64,000 nucleotides of DNA from Sphingorhabdus sp. EL138 (GTDB taxonomy: Bacteria; Pseudomonadota; Alphaproteobacteria; Sphingomonadales; Sphingomonadaceae). Positions within the stretch are counted from its first letter, which is position 1, and each line of letters opens with the position of its first letter. The notes under the pieces are model-generated. The model saw only the letters and a program-made list of their open reading frames with translations, had not been told where the DNA came from and searched no databases. This document shows, piece by piece, positions 28,183 through 36,342 of this stretch. Both the position numbers and the translations under genes were made by a program. The stretch spans positions 1-64,000 of the forward strand of contig NZ_CAMCWY010000004.1 of assembly GCF_945882965.1 (NCBI RefSeq). The letters are read 5' to 3'.

Positions 28183-28887
28183 ATGAGAAATTTCTGGCTA
28201 TATGGGGCGTTATGCGTCGCAATCCAAGGGTTGTCGGGATGCGGGTCAAATCCTGTAGCCGAAGATAAGACTGATGTTCAGGAAACGGCAAAGGTCGCGC
28301 AATATGACCAATTGGTCGTTGCGTTCGGCGACAGCCTTTATGCCGGCTATCGCCTTGCACCAAAGGAAGGGCTTGCCCCGCAATTGCAGGCGGCATTGCA
28401 GGCAGATGGCATCAACGCACGGGTTCATAATGCCGGGGTTTCAGGGGACACCACAGCAGCCGGTAAAACGCGGCTGGCCTTCGTGCTCGATAATTTGGAC
28501 CGAAAGCCTGACCTGGTCGTGCTTGGCCTTGGCGGCAATGACATGTTGCGCGGCATCAAACCTTTAGAAACCAAAGCGAACATGGCCGCGATGATGGACG
28601 AGTTGAAACGCCGTGACATTCCGGTGGTGCTGACGGGCATGTTGGCTGCGCCAAATCTAGGTGCAGATTATGTAAATTCTTTCAACGGGATTTTCCCGGA
28701 TTTGGCCAACAATTATGGGGCTTCGCTTTATCCTTTTTTCCTCGATGGCGTGGTGACGGATGCGGCCTTAATGCTGCCGGATAACATCCATCCTAATGCA
28801 AAGGGCGTGTCGCGGGTTGTCGAAGGATTATCCCCGCTGGTCGAAGCCGCTTTGAAGCGGCAAGATGAAGCTGTATTAGAAAAATAA
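28183..28887 (+). CDS. tesA: GDSL-family lysophospholipase/thioesterase lipoprotein (TesA-like)
   Basis: A 234-residue SGNH hydrolase. It has a lipoprotein signal ending in LSGC with Cys20, so it is probably tethered to a membrane rather than free in the periplasm as in E. coli TesA. Active-site blocks: GDSL with S51, a glycine-rich block (VSGDTTAAG), LGGND (oxyanion Asn) and DNIHP carrying the catalytic Asp-His pair. Likely hydrolyses lysophospholipids, acyl-thioesters or aryl esters. Its divergent pairing with ybbA/ybbP matches the conserved tesA neighbourhood. Confidence 0.9.
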   Translation: MRNFWLYGALCVAIQGLSGCGSNPVAEDKTDVQETAKVAQYDQLVVAFGDSLYAGYRLAPKEGLAPQLQAALQADGINARVHNAGVSGDTTAAGKTRLAFVLDNLDRKPDLVVLGLGGNDMLRGIKPLETKANMAAMMDELKRRDIPVVLTGMLAAPNLGADYVNSFNGIFPDLANNYGASLYPFFLDGVVTDAALMLPDNIHPNAKGVSRVVEGLSPLVEAALKRQDEAVLEK

Positions 28888-28970
28888 TACAGCTGGGGAC
28901 GGAAGTGCTTGAAATGGTCGAGCACTCGTTCCATTTGATGTCTTATCCAATGACAGAGGGATTTTTGGCC

Positions 28971-30179
28971 ATGTCGACTGAAACCGCAACCCAGACCGTG
29001 CGAGAGCTGAAGCTTACACCGCCGGACCCTGTGCCGACCGTGACCCCGCAACAGGCGATGGGACTGGTCCCCGTAACAGATGCGCAGCAAAGCATGTTGG
29101 CACAGCGGGTTGAGGCCTATGTCACTGACCTAGTTGCGCAGGACGTTAACAGCCCTGAATTCGGGAAGCGGGTTGACCAGCTCACGAATATGGGCCGCAA
29201 GGAAATCATGGAGGCATCGGCGCAGTCGAACCGTTTTCTTGATAAACCAATCCGCCGCATGGATGCCGAGTCTGGCGTTGGGGCGGATTTGGCCGAATTG
29301 CGCCGCGTTGTTGAAGATTTGGACCCTTCCAAAAAGGGTAATTTGATGACCAAGCAGAAGCTGTTTGGCATCATCCCCTTTGGCAATAAATTACGCAATT
29401 ATTTCGACAGCTATCAAAGCTCGCAAACGCATATCAGTTCGATCCTTGGGCGGCTTGGCAATGGCAAGGACGAGCTGTTGATGGACAATGCTGCCATTGA
29501 TGTCGAACGTCAAAATCTGTGGGTCGCCATGGGCAAGCTTGAGCAGATGATCGTCATGTCAAAGCAGCTTGATTCCAAGCTTGAGGAAAAATCTGCTGAG
29601 TTGGAATTGTCTGACCCAGCCAAGTCACGCGCCATCAAGGAGAGTGCATTATTTTATGTGCGCCAGCGGACGCAGGACTTGCTGACGCAAATGGCTGTGA
29701 CGGTGCAGGGCTATCTTGCGCTTGATTTGGTGAAAAAGAACAATGTCGAGTTGGTAAAGGGCGTTGACCGCGCATCGACAACCACCGTTGGCGCGCTGCG
29801 TACGGCGATCACAGTGGCGCAGGCCATGACGAACCAGAAACTGGTGTTGGACCAAATCACGTCGTTGAACACGACAACGGCGAATATAATCGACAGCACT
29901 GGCAAATTGCTCCGCGACAATACCGCACGTATTCATGAACAAGCGGCGGGCGCAACTATTCCGCTGGAAACATTAAGCCGCGCGTTTCAGAATATTTACG
30001 ATACGATGGATGCGATCGACACTTTTAAGCTGAAGGCGCTCGACAGTATGAAGCAGACGTCGGATGCGCTTGAGAAAGAGGTCGAAAAGTCCAAGGGCTA
30101 TATCGCGCGCGCCGAAGGTCAGGCGCAGGCGGTGAAGGCTACTCAGGACAGCGGTTTGCTCGCGGCTTTGGAGGGGTGA
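28971..30179 (+). CDS. Toxic anion resistance protein (TelA family)
   Basis: A 402-residue predicted cytoplasmic, helix-rich protein of the TelA/YceH/KlaA family, linked to tellurite and cell-envelope stress but without a defined biochemical activity. Family features seen: SNRFLDKPIRRM near 100, the central FGNKLRNYFDSYQSSQTHIS block, and the C-terminal long helices. The start at 28971 (MSTETATQTV) is chosen as the first ATG giving a family-like N-terminus; ATGs at 28950 and 28905 are in frame. The next gene, an XpaC-like protein, is the usual TelA partner. Confidence 0.88.
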   Translation: MSTETATQTVRELKLTPPDPVPTVTPQQAMGLVPVTDAQQSMLAQRVEAYVTDLVAQDVNSPEFGKRVDQLTNMGRKEIMEASAQSNRFLDKPIRRMDAESGVGADLAELRRVVEDLDPSKKGNLMTKQKLFGIIPFGNKLRNYFDSYQSSQTHISSILGRLGNGKDELLMDNAAIDVERQNLWVAMGKLEQMIVMSKQLDSKLEEKSAELELSDPAKSRAIKESALFYVRQRTQDLLTQMAVTVQGYLALDLVKKNNVELVKGVDRASTTTVGALRTAITVAQAMTNQKLVLDQITSLNTTTANIIDSTGKLLRDNTARIHEQAAGATIPLETLSRAFQNIYDTMDAIDTFKLKALDSMKQTSDALEKEVEKSKGYIARAEGQAQAVKATQDSGLLAALEG

Positions 30180-30198
30180 TGCCCGGTTTGCAGATTGT

Positions 30199-30224
30199 GT
30201 CATTCCCGGATTCGCGGGAATGAC
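30199..30224. repeat. GTCATTCCCG hairpin
   Basis: A perfect 10-base stem (GTCATTCCCG/CGGGAATGAC) with a 6-base loop in the 63-base gap between the telA-like and xpaC-like genes. It resembles a very common bacterial intergenic hairpin repeat and, without a T run, is a weak terminator at most. Confidence 0.6.
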
Positions 30225-30242
30225 AATGTTTAGGGAAAGTCA

Positions 30243-30959
30243 GTGAATAACCCAGCATCCAGTTCAAATGAGACCCTCAACGCGGCTGCGCGGTCTTTGC
30301 GCAATGTGCGGATGAAGCCGATTGGCTCCAAGTCGCAGGCGCTGCGCCGTGCGCATTTTTGGGGCAAGCTGAGTAAGGCTGTGGTCGCGGTAGGGGTGGT
30401 GTTGATCGGCGCGGGTATTGTCGGCGCGATTATCGATGGCATCGGTTTTTGGGGTGTGATGATCACCGGCATACTTGGCGCGGCGGCGGCGTATGTGTTG
30501 ATGCGCTATCCCGAAATGCCCATGCCTACGACCGAAAGCCTGCGTGTCACGGATCTTGCGACTTTGGCTGGCAAAACTGAAATCTGGTTGGAGGCGCAGC
30601 GTCCGGCTCTGCCAGCGCCAGCGGTAACGTTGATGCGGGATATCGGCTTGCGGTTGGACCAGCTTGCGCCGGTATTGCAGACATTGGATGAAAACGACCC
30701 GGCGGCGCGCGAAATGCGCAAGCTGGTGGGCGAACATCTGCCCGAACTTATTAACAGCTATAGGAAAATTCCCGACAGCCTGAAACACAAAGAACATGCA
30801 GGCAAAACGCCAGCGCAGCAGCTTGTTGACGGGCTGAAAACCATTGATCGCGAAATTGAAACCATGACTGGGCAAATCTCAAGCGGGGAGCTGGATAAGC
30901 TAGCCGTGCGTGGACGTTACCTTGAGATGCGCTACGATAACAGCGAAGCACCAGGCTAG
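30243..30959 (+). CDS. XpaC-like membrane protein, TelA partner
   Basis: A 238-residue protein with a basic N-terminal region, two membrane segments at about 45-64 and 67-86, then a helical cytoplasmic domain ending LAVRGRYLEMRYD. The layout and the position after a telA-like gene fit the XpaC/5-bromo-4-chloroindolyl phosphate hydrolysis family, whose name does not reflect a proven enzyme activity. The start is a GTG at 30243 with AGGGA six bases upstream. Confidence 0.72.
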   Translation: MNNPASSSNETLNAAARSLRNVRMKPIGSKSQALRRAHFWGKLSKAVVAVGVVLIGAGIVGAIIDGIGFWGVMITGILGAAAAYVLMRYPEMPMPTTESLRVTDLATLAGKTEIWLEAQRPALPAPAVTLMRDIGLRLDQLAPVLQTLDENDPAAREMRKLVGEHLPELINSYRKIPDSLKHKEHAGKTPAQQLVDGLKTIDREIETMTGQISSGELDKLAVRGRYLEMRYDNSEAPG

Positions 30960-31018
30960 GCCGTCTCACTGGGTTCAAAGAGCCATCGACGCGGCTTGCC
31001 TTGCAAATCAGGGGCTAG

Positions 31019-31432
31019 CTTGACGCGGAAAAGCGCTTGGACGAAAAGGGCGGGCAAGTCCATGTGCAAGCACTGCCGGTGTTGTTGGAGCAAGTGTTGT
31101 TGAACCTGCTTCTCAACGCGAATGACTCGATCAGGGCACGCTACGGCACCAGCAATGCTGCCGAAGGCAGAGTTAAAATAACCGTCACGCGCCGCAACAA
31201 GCTTGCAGTCATCAACGTATAGGGTAATGGCGCAGGAATTCCTGCCAGTGCCCTTCGCAAAATATTTGATCCGTTCTACACCACAAAGGCGCCGAAAGAC
31301 GGAACGGGTCTTGGTCTATCGATCAGCTATGGCATCGTGTCCGATTTGGGCGGCGTCATCCGCGCTAGATCGAGCCGCAACGGCGCGCGTTTCACAATTG
31401 AACTGCCCTTGGCGGAAGCGGTCACCGCATAA
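31019..31432 (+). pseudogene. Decayed histidine kinase, ATPase domain remnant
   Basis: The plus strand encodes the C-terminal HATPase domain of a sensor kinase. An N box (LLNLLLNANDSI) is followed by VINV, an in-frame TAG at about 31220, then GNGAGIP (G1 box, with Asp replaced by Gly), FDPFYTTK (F box), GTGLGLSISYGI (G2 box) and a final GARFTIELPL before TAA. Nothing upstream of about 31019 continues the kinase: the dimerisation, sensor and membrane parts are gone and an in-frame stop lies just before. It looks like the tail of a PAS/NtrB-type hybrid or sensor kinase left by deletion. Confidence 0.85.
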
Positions 31433-31448
31433 GCATTTGTGCCAAAAG

Positions 31449-32201
31449 TCAGCCTACAAAGGCGCGTTCGAGAACATAGGTGCCAGGGTGCGATTGTGCG
31501 CCTTCGATGAAACCAAGGCTTTCCAGCAACGCCCCTGTCTCCTTAATCATGGCCATGCTGCCGCATAGCATGACGCGGTCAAATTCCGGGTCGAGCGGAT
31601 AATCCCCGATTTCAATTCTGTTCGTGATGCGACGTTTTTCGCCCGTCCACGTCGGACATTTGGTGACTGACGCGTCATAAATGAGCTGCGACTTTGCCTC
31701 GGCAGCAACCAGAGGGTCATTGGCCAGTTGCGATTCCAATATCTCCCGATAGGCCAGATCCTCAACCTGCCGCACGGTGTGCTGCACGGTTATTTTTTCA
31801 TAGCGCTCATATACTTCAGGGTCGCGAATGATCGACATCCATGGGGCAAGGCCCGTTCCGGTTCCAATCAAATGCAAACGCTTGCCCGGAAGCAGCGCGT
31901 CGAGCGTCAGCGTGCCCGTTGGTTTGGCACCCAACAGGATTTCATCGCCGGGTTGGATTTTGCACAATTGGCTGGTGAGCGGACCATCTGGAACAATGAT
32001 GCTTAAAAATTCAAGCGATTCATCCCAAAATGGTGAGGCCATGGAATAGGCACGCATCAACGGCTTATCATTGACCATCAGGCCAAGCATGACGAATTGG
32101 CCGCTGACAAAGCGAAATGAGGCCGGCCGTGACACCGAAAAGGAAAACAGTCCCTCGTTCCAATGATGCGTCGTCAAAACCGTAACAGTCGAAAATGCCA
32201 T
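31449..32201 (-). CDS. fpr: Ferredoxin--NADP(+) reductase
   Basis: A 250-residue FAD protein transferring electrons between NADPH and ferredoxin/flavodoxin. The FAD-binding RAYS is at 50-53, followed by the SPFWDESLEFLSI strand. The NADP part shows GTGTGLAPWMSIIRD, and CGSMAMI begins the nicotinamide-pocket segment. The C-terminal YVLERAFVG is characteristic of bacterial class FPR enzymes. It may supply reduced ferredoxin for Fe-S assembly or oxidative stress defence. Convergent with the kinase remnant. Confidence 0.93.
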   Translation of the reverse strand: MAFSTVTVLTTHHWNEGLFSFSVSRPASFRFVSGQFVMLGLMVNDKPLMRAYSMASPFWDESLEFLSIIVPDGPLTSQLCKIQPGDEILLGAKPTGTLTLDALLPGKRLHLIGTGTGLAPWMSIIRDPEVYERYEKITVQHTVRQVEDLAYREILESQLANDPLVAAEAKSQLIYDASVTKCPTWTGEKRRITNRIEIGDYPLDPEFDRVMLCGSMAMIKETGALLESLGFIEGAQSHPGTYVLERAFVG

Positions 32202-32348
32202 TATTCACTCCATGATTGAGGACGCTCTTTGACGGCAATGGAGCAATTTACAATAGGGTCATTTCTTTTATCGACAAAAGCCCGCCTTCTTTTTGGTGGA
32301 ATTGCTGCCACCGTAATTGCCCATCGTCGCACCCGCATTTGTTAATTT

Positions 32349-32464
32349 CTCCCCGGTGCGGGGAGGGGGACCGTCGCAGACGGTGGAGGGGCACGTTCAG
32401 GATATCATCATGCCAGAAGATCAGGAATGCCAGGGCGCGCGCCCCCTCCCTATTCTGGGGAGGA
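32349..32464. repeat. CTCCCC...GGGGAG REP-like element
   Basis: CTCCCCGGTGCGGGGAG hairpin, then GGGGGACCGTCGCAGACGGTGGAGGGGC, ending in CCCCCTCCCTATTCTGGGGAG. This is the familiar sphingomonad/rhizobial intergenic type, related in composition to the element at 24819 but with different inner sequence. Confidence 0.65.
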
Positions 32465-32578
32465 TTTGCAACCACAACTCGTCGTACCAGCCTGCGCTTG
32501 GGCGACGACGGCTTTTTGCAGAACGGGTTGGTTTAGGGGTTGACGCACCTGCCGCGGTAATTCCGCAATTCTCGTGCC

Positions 32579-32624
32579 TAAGTTTACAAACATATACCCA
32601 AAACGCGGTATTTCTGTAAACTTA
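32579..32624. repeat. Inverted repeat TAAGTTTACA / TGTAAACTTA
   Basis: Perfect 10-base arms separated by 26 bases, in AT-rich DNA about 270 bases before the MacA-like gene. It could be an operator pair or a cruciform; nothing decides which. Confidence 0.5.
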
Positions 32625-32797
32625 CCTCAACTTTGCGAGGTTGGCTTACCGGGTACGAAAGCCGGGCTGGAGTTCAACACGTTCAAAGAGCCGTTCGCGC
32701 AACAAATGCGGGCGTGACACACAGAATCTCAAACCAAATCCTACATTGCAAGCGAAACCTATTTAGGGGATGACGCGCCCATCACTTCCCCGCCTTA

Positions 32798-32826
32798 CCC
32801 CACAAGCACCCCACAAGCACCCCACA
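32798..32826. repeat. 11-base tandem repeat, 2.6 copies
   Basis: Unit CCCCACAAGCA at 32798-32808 and 32809-32819, then CCCCACA. It lies about 70 bases before the MacA-like start, close to where a promoter is expected. Confidence 0.7.
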
Positions 32827-32894
32827 TAACCGCTAGCCAGTTTCCATAACGCAAGATACAGCAAGTGCGAACCAAAGTGACCGGGCGGGGTAAT

Positions 32895-34175
32895 ATGCTA
32901 ACTACCTTCATTTCATGGACAAAACGCCATCCGACATGTTCGGTTCTCATCGCGCTGGTGCTGTTATTTGTCGTGTACCGGGTCGCTCGTCCGACGCCGC
33001 CTGATTATATATATATCAGCGAGGCTGTTACGCGCGGCGATGTCATTCGCAAGGTTTCCGCCAGCGGTAAAGTGCGCGCCTTGAACACGATTAAGGTAGG
33101 CGCTGAAGTTTCGGGGCAGATCACTAAGGTATATGTCGATTTCAATTCACGCGTGCGCAAGGGCCAAGTGTTGGCAGAGATTGACCCAACGCGGGTGCGC
33201 GCACGGGTCGAGCAGTCCGAGGCGCAAGTTGCCGTGGCGCGGGCCAATCTGCAACAGACGGCGGCCAATGTGGCGCGGGCGCGGGCGGAGCTGGAAATTC
33301 AAGCGCGCGATTTTGATAGGCAAAAGGCGCTGGCGGAACGCGGCTTTGTTTCAAAGGCAGGTCTTGATATCGCGCAAAGCAAGCTGAATAGCGCGCGCAA
33401 TGCCGTGCAGGTCGCATTGGCGCAAACGCAAAGCGGAAGTGCGCAGATCCGGCAGGGCAATGCCGAGCTGTCGTCGGCGACTCTTGACCTTAACCGCACT
33501 GTCATCGTCGCGCCAGCAAGCGGGGTGATCATCAACAAATTGGTCGAACCGGGTACAACGGTTGCGGCAAGTTTTCAGACGCCGAATTTGTTCGAAATCG
33601 CCGCAGATACAACGAAGATGCAGGTTGAGGCGTCGGTCGATGAAGCCGATATCGGGCAAGTACGTGCGGGGCAGATGGTCAGCTTCACCGTCGACAGCTA
33701 TCCTGATGATATATTCAAGGCAAAGGTCCGGCAAGTGCGGCAAGCGCCCGTAGAGGCGCAAAATGTCGTCAGTTATCTCGTGATTATTGACGTCGATAAT
33801 GTGAATGGAAAGCTGCTTCCCGGCATGACCGCCAATGTCGAAATCATCACTGATGTCAGGACAAATGTCACGCGGGTTCCAACCAACGCGATGCGGTTTC
33901 GTCCGCGCGTGGCCGACCGGCCAAAACCTGCGGCAGAAAAAGCGGCATCGACAAATGGCAAAAAGGCAGTCGTCCGCCCCAAAGTATATCTGGTTGGCGA
34001 CGATGCGTATCGGCCTGTGCGGAGGGTAATTCGGACAGGGTTGCAGGGCGAGGAATATACTGAGATCATCTCAGGCATAAAGGCCGGGGACAAGGTGTTG
34101 GTGCGGACAAAATCGCTGAAACCAAAGAAAGAGAGCGACGAAAGCGCGGATGAAGATGACAACGCTGCTACTTGA
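32895..34175 (+). CDS. MacA-like periplasmic adaptor (HlyD family)
   Basis: A 426-residue membrane fusion protein. One N-terminal anchor (about 13-31) precedes VRKVSASGKVRALN-type lipoyl sequence (GEVSGQI-like: VGAEVSGQITKVYVDF), a helical hairpin (about 95-195) and the second lipoyl half (TVIVAPASGVIINKLVEPGTTV), then barrel domains. The C-terminus has an insertion rich in Lys/Ala (about 340-362) and an acidic tail. It heads a three-gene operon with an ATPase and permease of the MacB type. The ATG at 32895 follows GGGG; an earlier in-frame start would add ten residues. Cargo unknown. Confidence 0.9.
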   Translation: MLTTFISWTKRHPTCSVLIALVLLFVVYRVARPTPPDYIYISEAVTRGDVIRKVSASGKVRALNTIKVGAEVSGQITKVYVDFNSRVRKGQVLAEIDPTRVRARVEQSEAQVAVARANLQQTAANVARARAELEIQARDFDRQKALAERGFVSKAGLDIAQSKLNSARNAVQVALAQTQSGSAQIRQGNAELSSATLDLNRTVIVAPASGVIINKLVEPGTTVAASFQTPNLFEIAADTTKMQVEASVDEADIGQVRAGQMVSFTVDSYPDDIFKAKVRQVRQAPVEAQNVVSYLVIIDVDNVNGKLLPGMTANVEIITDVRTNVTRVPTNAMRFRPRVADRPKPAAEKAASTNGKKAVVRPKVYLVGDDAYRPVRRVIRTGLQGEEYTEIISGIKAGDKVLVRTKSLKPKKESDESADEDDNAAT

Positions 34176-34869
34176 AACGCATGATTTGGTGAAGGATTAT
34201 GCGATTGGCGGCGAAATTGTCCACGCGGTCAACAATGTCTCGCTGTCGATTGCGCGTGGCGAATTTGTCGCAATCATGGGCGCAAGTGGGTCGGGCAAAT
34301 CGACGTTCATGAACATGATCGGGTGCCTGGATATTCCGACATCAGGCACGTTGTTGCTGGACGGGATCGACACCAAAACGCTGGATAGCGATGCGCTGGC
34401 CGAAATACGCAACCGCAAGATTGGCTTCGTGTTTCAGCAGTTCAATCTGCTTGCGCGGACCAGCGCGCTCGACAATGTCGCGGTGCCGCTGATCTATACC
34501 GGGATTGGCTATACCGAGCGGCGGCGGCGCGCGCAGGACAGGCTGGAGGCCATGGGCCTTGCCAACCGCCTGCAAAACACGCCCGCGAAGCTTTCGGGTG
34601 GGCAGCAACAGCGTGTGGCCATCGCGCGGGCATTGGTCACAGACCCGCTGATGCTGCTGGCCGACGAGCCAACGGGCGCATTGGACACCCAGATATCATT
34701 GGACATTATGGGCATTTTCCAGAAGTTGAACGATGACGGCATTACGGTTGTGCTTGTCACCCACGAACCCGATATTGCCGAATATGCCGCGCGGCGGATT
34801 GTCTTTCGCGACGGACAGGTGATTGACGACGCGGCGGTTAAGTCGCGACGCCGGGCCAGCGCAGCATGA
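34150..34869 (+). CDS. MacB-type ABC transporter ATP-binding protein
   Basis: A 239-residue ATPase. Walker A GASGSGKS at 44-51, Q-loop FVFQQFNLLARTSALDNV, signature LSGGQQQRVAIARALV, Walker B LLADEPTGALD and H-loop THEPD. Its start overlaps the adaptor gene by 26 bases and its TGA overlaps the permease ATG, so all three are probably co-translated. In E. coli MacB the ATPase and permease are one polypeptide; here they are split. Confidence 0.92.
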   Translation: MKMTTLLLETHDLVKDYAIGGEIVHAVNNVSLSIARGEFVAIMGASGSGKSTFMNMIGCLDIPTSGTLLLDGIDTKTLDSDALAEIRNRKIGFVFQQFNLLARTSALDNVAVPLIYTGIGYTERRRRAQDRLEAMGLANRLQNTPAKLSGGQQQRVAIARALVTDPLMLLADEPTGALDTQISLDIMGIFQKLNDDGITVVLVTHEPDIAEYAARRIVFRDGQVIDDAAVKSRRRASAA

Positions 34870-36116
34870 AAGACGTGCTTGGGTCGCTTGCCGGTTGGGG
34901 CGTGAATGTCGCGATTGCGCTGACGGCGCTGCGCACCAATTTGATGCGGTCAATCCTGACCACTTTGGGCGTGATGATTGGGGTATTCTCGGTCATATTG
35001 GCAGTCGCAGTCGGGAACGGCGCGCAGGTTTCGGTGTCGCAGCAAATTGCGACCTTGGGGTCGAACATGGCGATCGTGGTGCCGCAGCCCGACAGCGGCA
35101 GTGGCCCCCCACGACCAAGTGATCGCGGCAGATTAACCGAGCGGGATGGTCAGGCAATCCTGCGCGAAGTATCCGGCGTCAGCACCGTCGCCCCGCAAAT
35201 CCGCAACAGTGTTCAGATTGTTACGCCGGGACGAAGCGCAACGACGCAGGCAACGGGCGCTACCCCAGAATATGGTGTTGTCTCGAACATCACGGCCTCC
35301 GAAGGCCGGTTTTTGACGCAAAGCGACGTTGGTTCGGCGGCGCGCGTCGCCGTTATCGGTGAAACCGTGGCCAACAAATTGTTCCCCGAAACAATTCCGG
35401 TCGGCGAGACCATTCGGATTAATCGAGTGCCCTTTACGGTCATCGGTCTTCTGGAAAGCAAGGGCAGCAATTTGGGTAATGACAATGACGACCAAATCGT
35501 CGTGCCGATAACGACGTTGCGCCAGCGTTTATTGACCACCGCTGCGCAAGGGCCCGATGATGTGACGTTGATCTTTGTCGGGTTTGAGGATGAAGATTCG
35601 CTGCTTTCGGGGCAAAAGGAAATAGAGCGTTTGTTGCGCGACCGGTACCGCGTCGCGAAAGGCAAGATCAACCCGTTCACCGTCCGCACGACAACCGAAA
35701 TTGCCGAAACCACCGGCGAAGTAACGCAAATATTTCAGGCTGTGCTTGTCGCCATTGCATCGATTTCGCTGCTGGTCGGGGGGATTGGTATCATGAACAT
35801 CATGCTAGTCAGTGTCACAGAACGCACCCGTGAAATCGGGCTGCGCATGGCATTGGGCGCAAAGCGAAGCGACATTCGAAACCAGTTTTTGGTGGAGGCG
35901 GCTGTTTTGTGCGTGATCGGCGGCGCAATTGGGCTTTCGCTGGCCATATTGGCCGCCTCAATTTTTGAGCGCATCGCCGAATTCCCCGCGCCAATTGGCC
36001 TTGATACGGCGATACTGGCTGTCGCTTTTTCCGCCATTATCGGTCTGGTTTTTGGCGGCTATCCTGCCATCAGGGCATCGCGGCTATCGCCGATTGAGGC
36101 GTTGAGAAGCGAATAG
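34866..36116 (+). CDS. MacB-type ABC transporter permease
   Basis: A 416-residue permease: N-terminal helix (about 27-50) inside the NLMRSILTTLGVMIGVFSVI block typical of MacB_PCD proteins, a large periplasmic domain (about 55-285), and three C-terminal FtsX helices (about 290-315, 340-365, 375-400) with the GIMNIMLVSVTERTREIGLR motif and the final PAIRASRLSPIEALR. With the adaptor and ATPase it should form a MacAB-type efflux system that moves substrate from the periplasm to an outer-membrane channel encoded elsewhere. Confidence 0.93.
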   Translation: MKDVLGSLAGWGVNVAIALTALRTNLMRSILTTLGVMIGVFSVILAVAVGNGAQVSVSQQIATLGSNMAIVVPQPDSGSGPPRPSDRGRLTERDGQAILREVSGVSTVAPQIRNSVQIVTPGRSATTQATGATPEYGVVSNITASEGRFLTQSDVGSAARVAVIGETVANKLFPETIPVGETIRINRVPFTVIGLLESKGSNLGNDNDDQIVVPITTLRQRLLTTAAQGPDDVTLIFVGFEDEDSLLSGQKEIERLLRDRYRVAKGKINPFTVRTTTEIAETTGEVTQIFQAVLVAIASISLLVGGIGIMNIMLVSVTERTREIGLRMALGAKRSDIRNQFLVEAAVLCVIGGAIGLSLAILAASIFERIAEFPAPIGLDTAILAVAFSAIIGLVFGGYPAIRASRLSPIEALRSE

Positions 36117-36342
36117 CGGATGGAGGCGTCCTGATTCGGTGCGCCAGTCTGACCGGTTGCGGGTTAGACCTTCGCTATCATCCTCATATCAATTCTTGCT
36201 TATTTTTGACTGTTGCGGAACGCAAAGCGCAAGAGGTAATACCATAAAGGTTTTGGGTAACGCACAATCCGGTTAACCCGTCGCCTCGTGCTCCGGGTTG
36301 GGACTACCGCTACTTGGTAGTAAATGCGAAGAATTGCCGTCA

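Larger units (their letters stand above)
32202..32894. other. Long intergenic region with several repeats
   Basis: Nearly 700 bases without a credible gene, between divergent fpr and the MacAB-like operon. It contains a CTCCCC/GGGGAG repeat (about 32349-32464), a 10-base inverted repeat TAAGTTTACA/TGTAAACTTA (32579-32588, 32615-32624), and an 11-base tandem repeat (32798-32826). The operon promoter probably lies in the last 300 bases. Confidence 0.55.

Noticed and set aside
32216-32619. ORFs within the intergenic region before the MacAB-like operon
   Set aside because: They run through a REP-like palindrome and have no protein resemblance.
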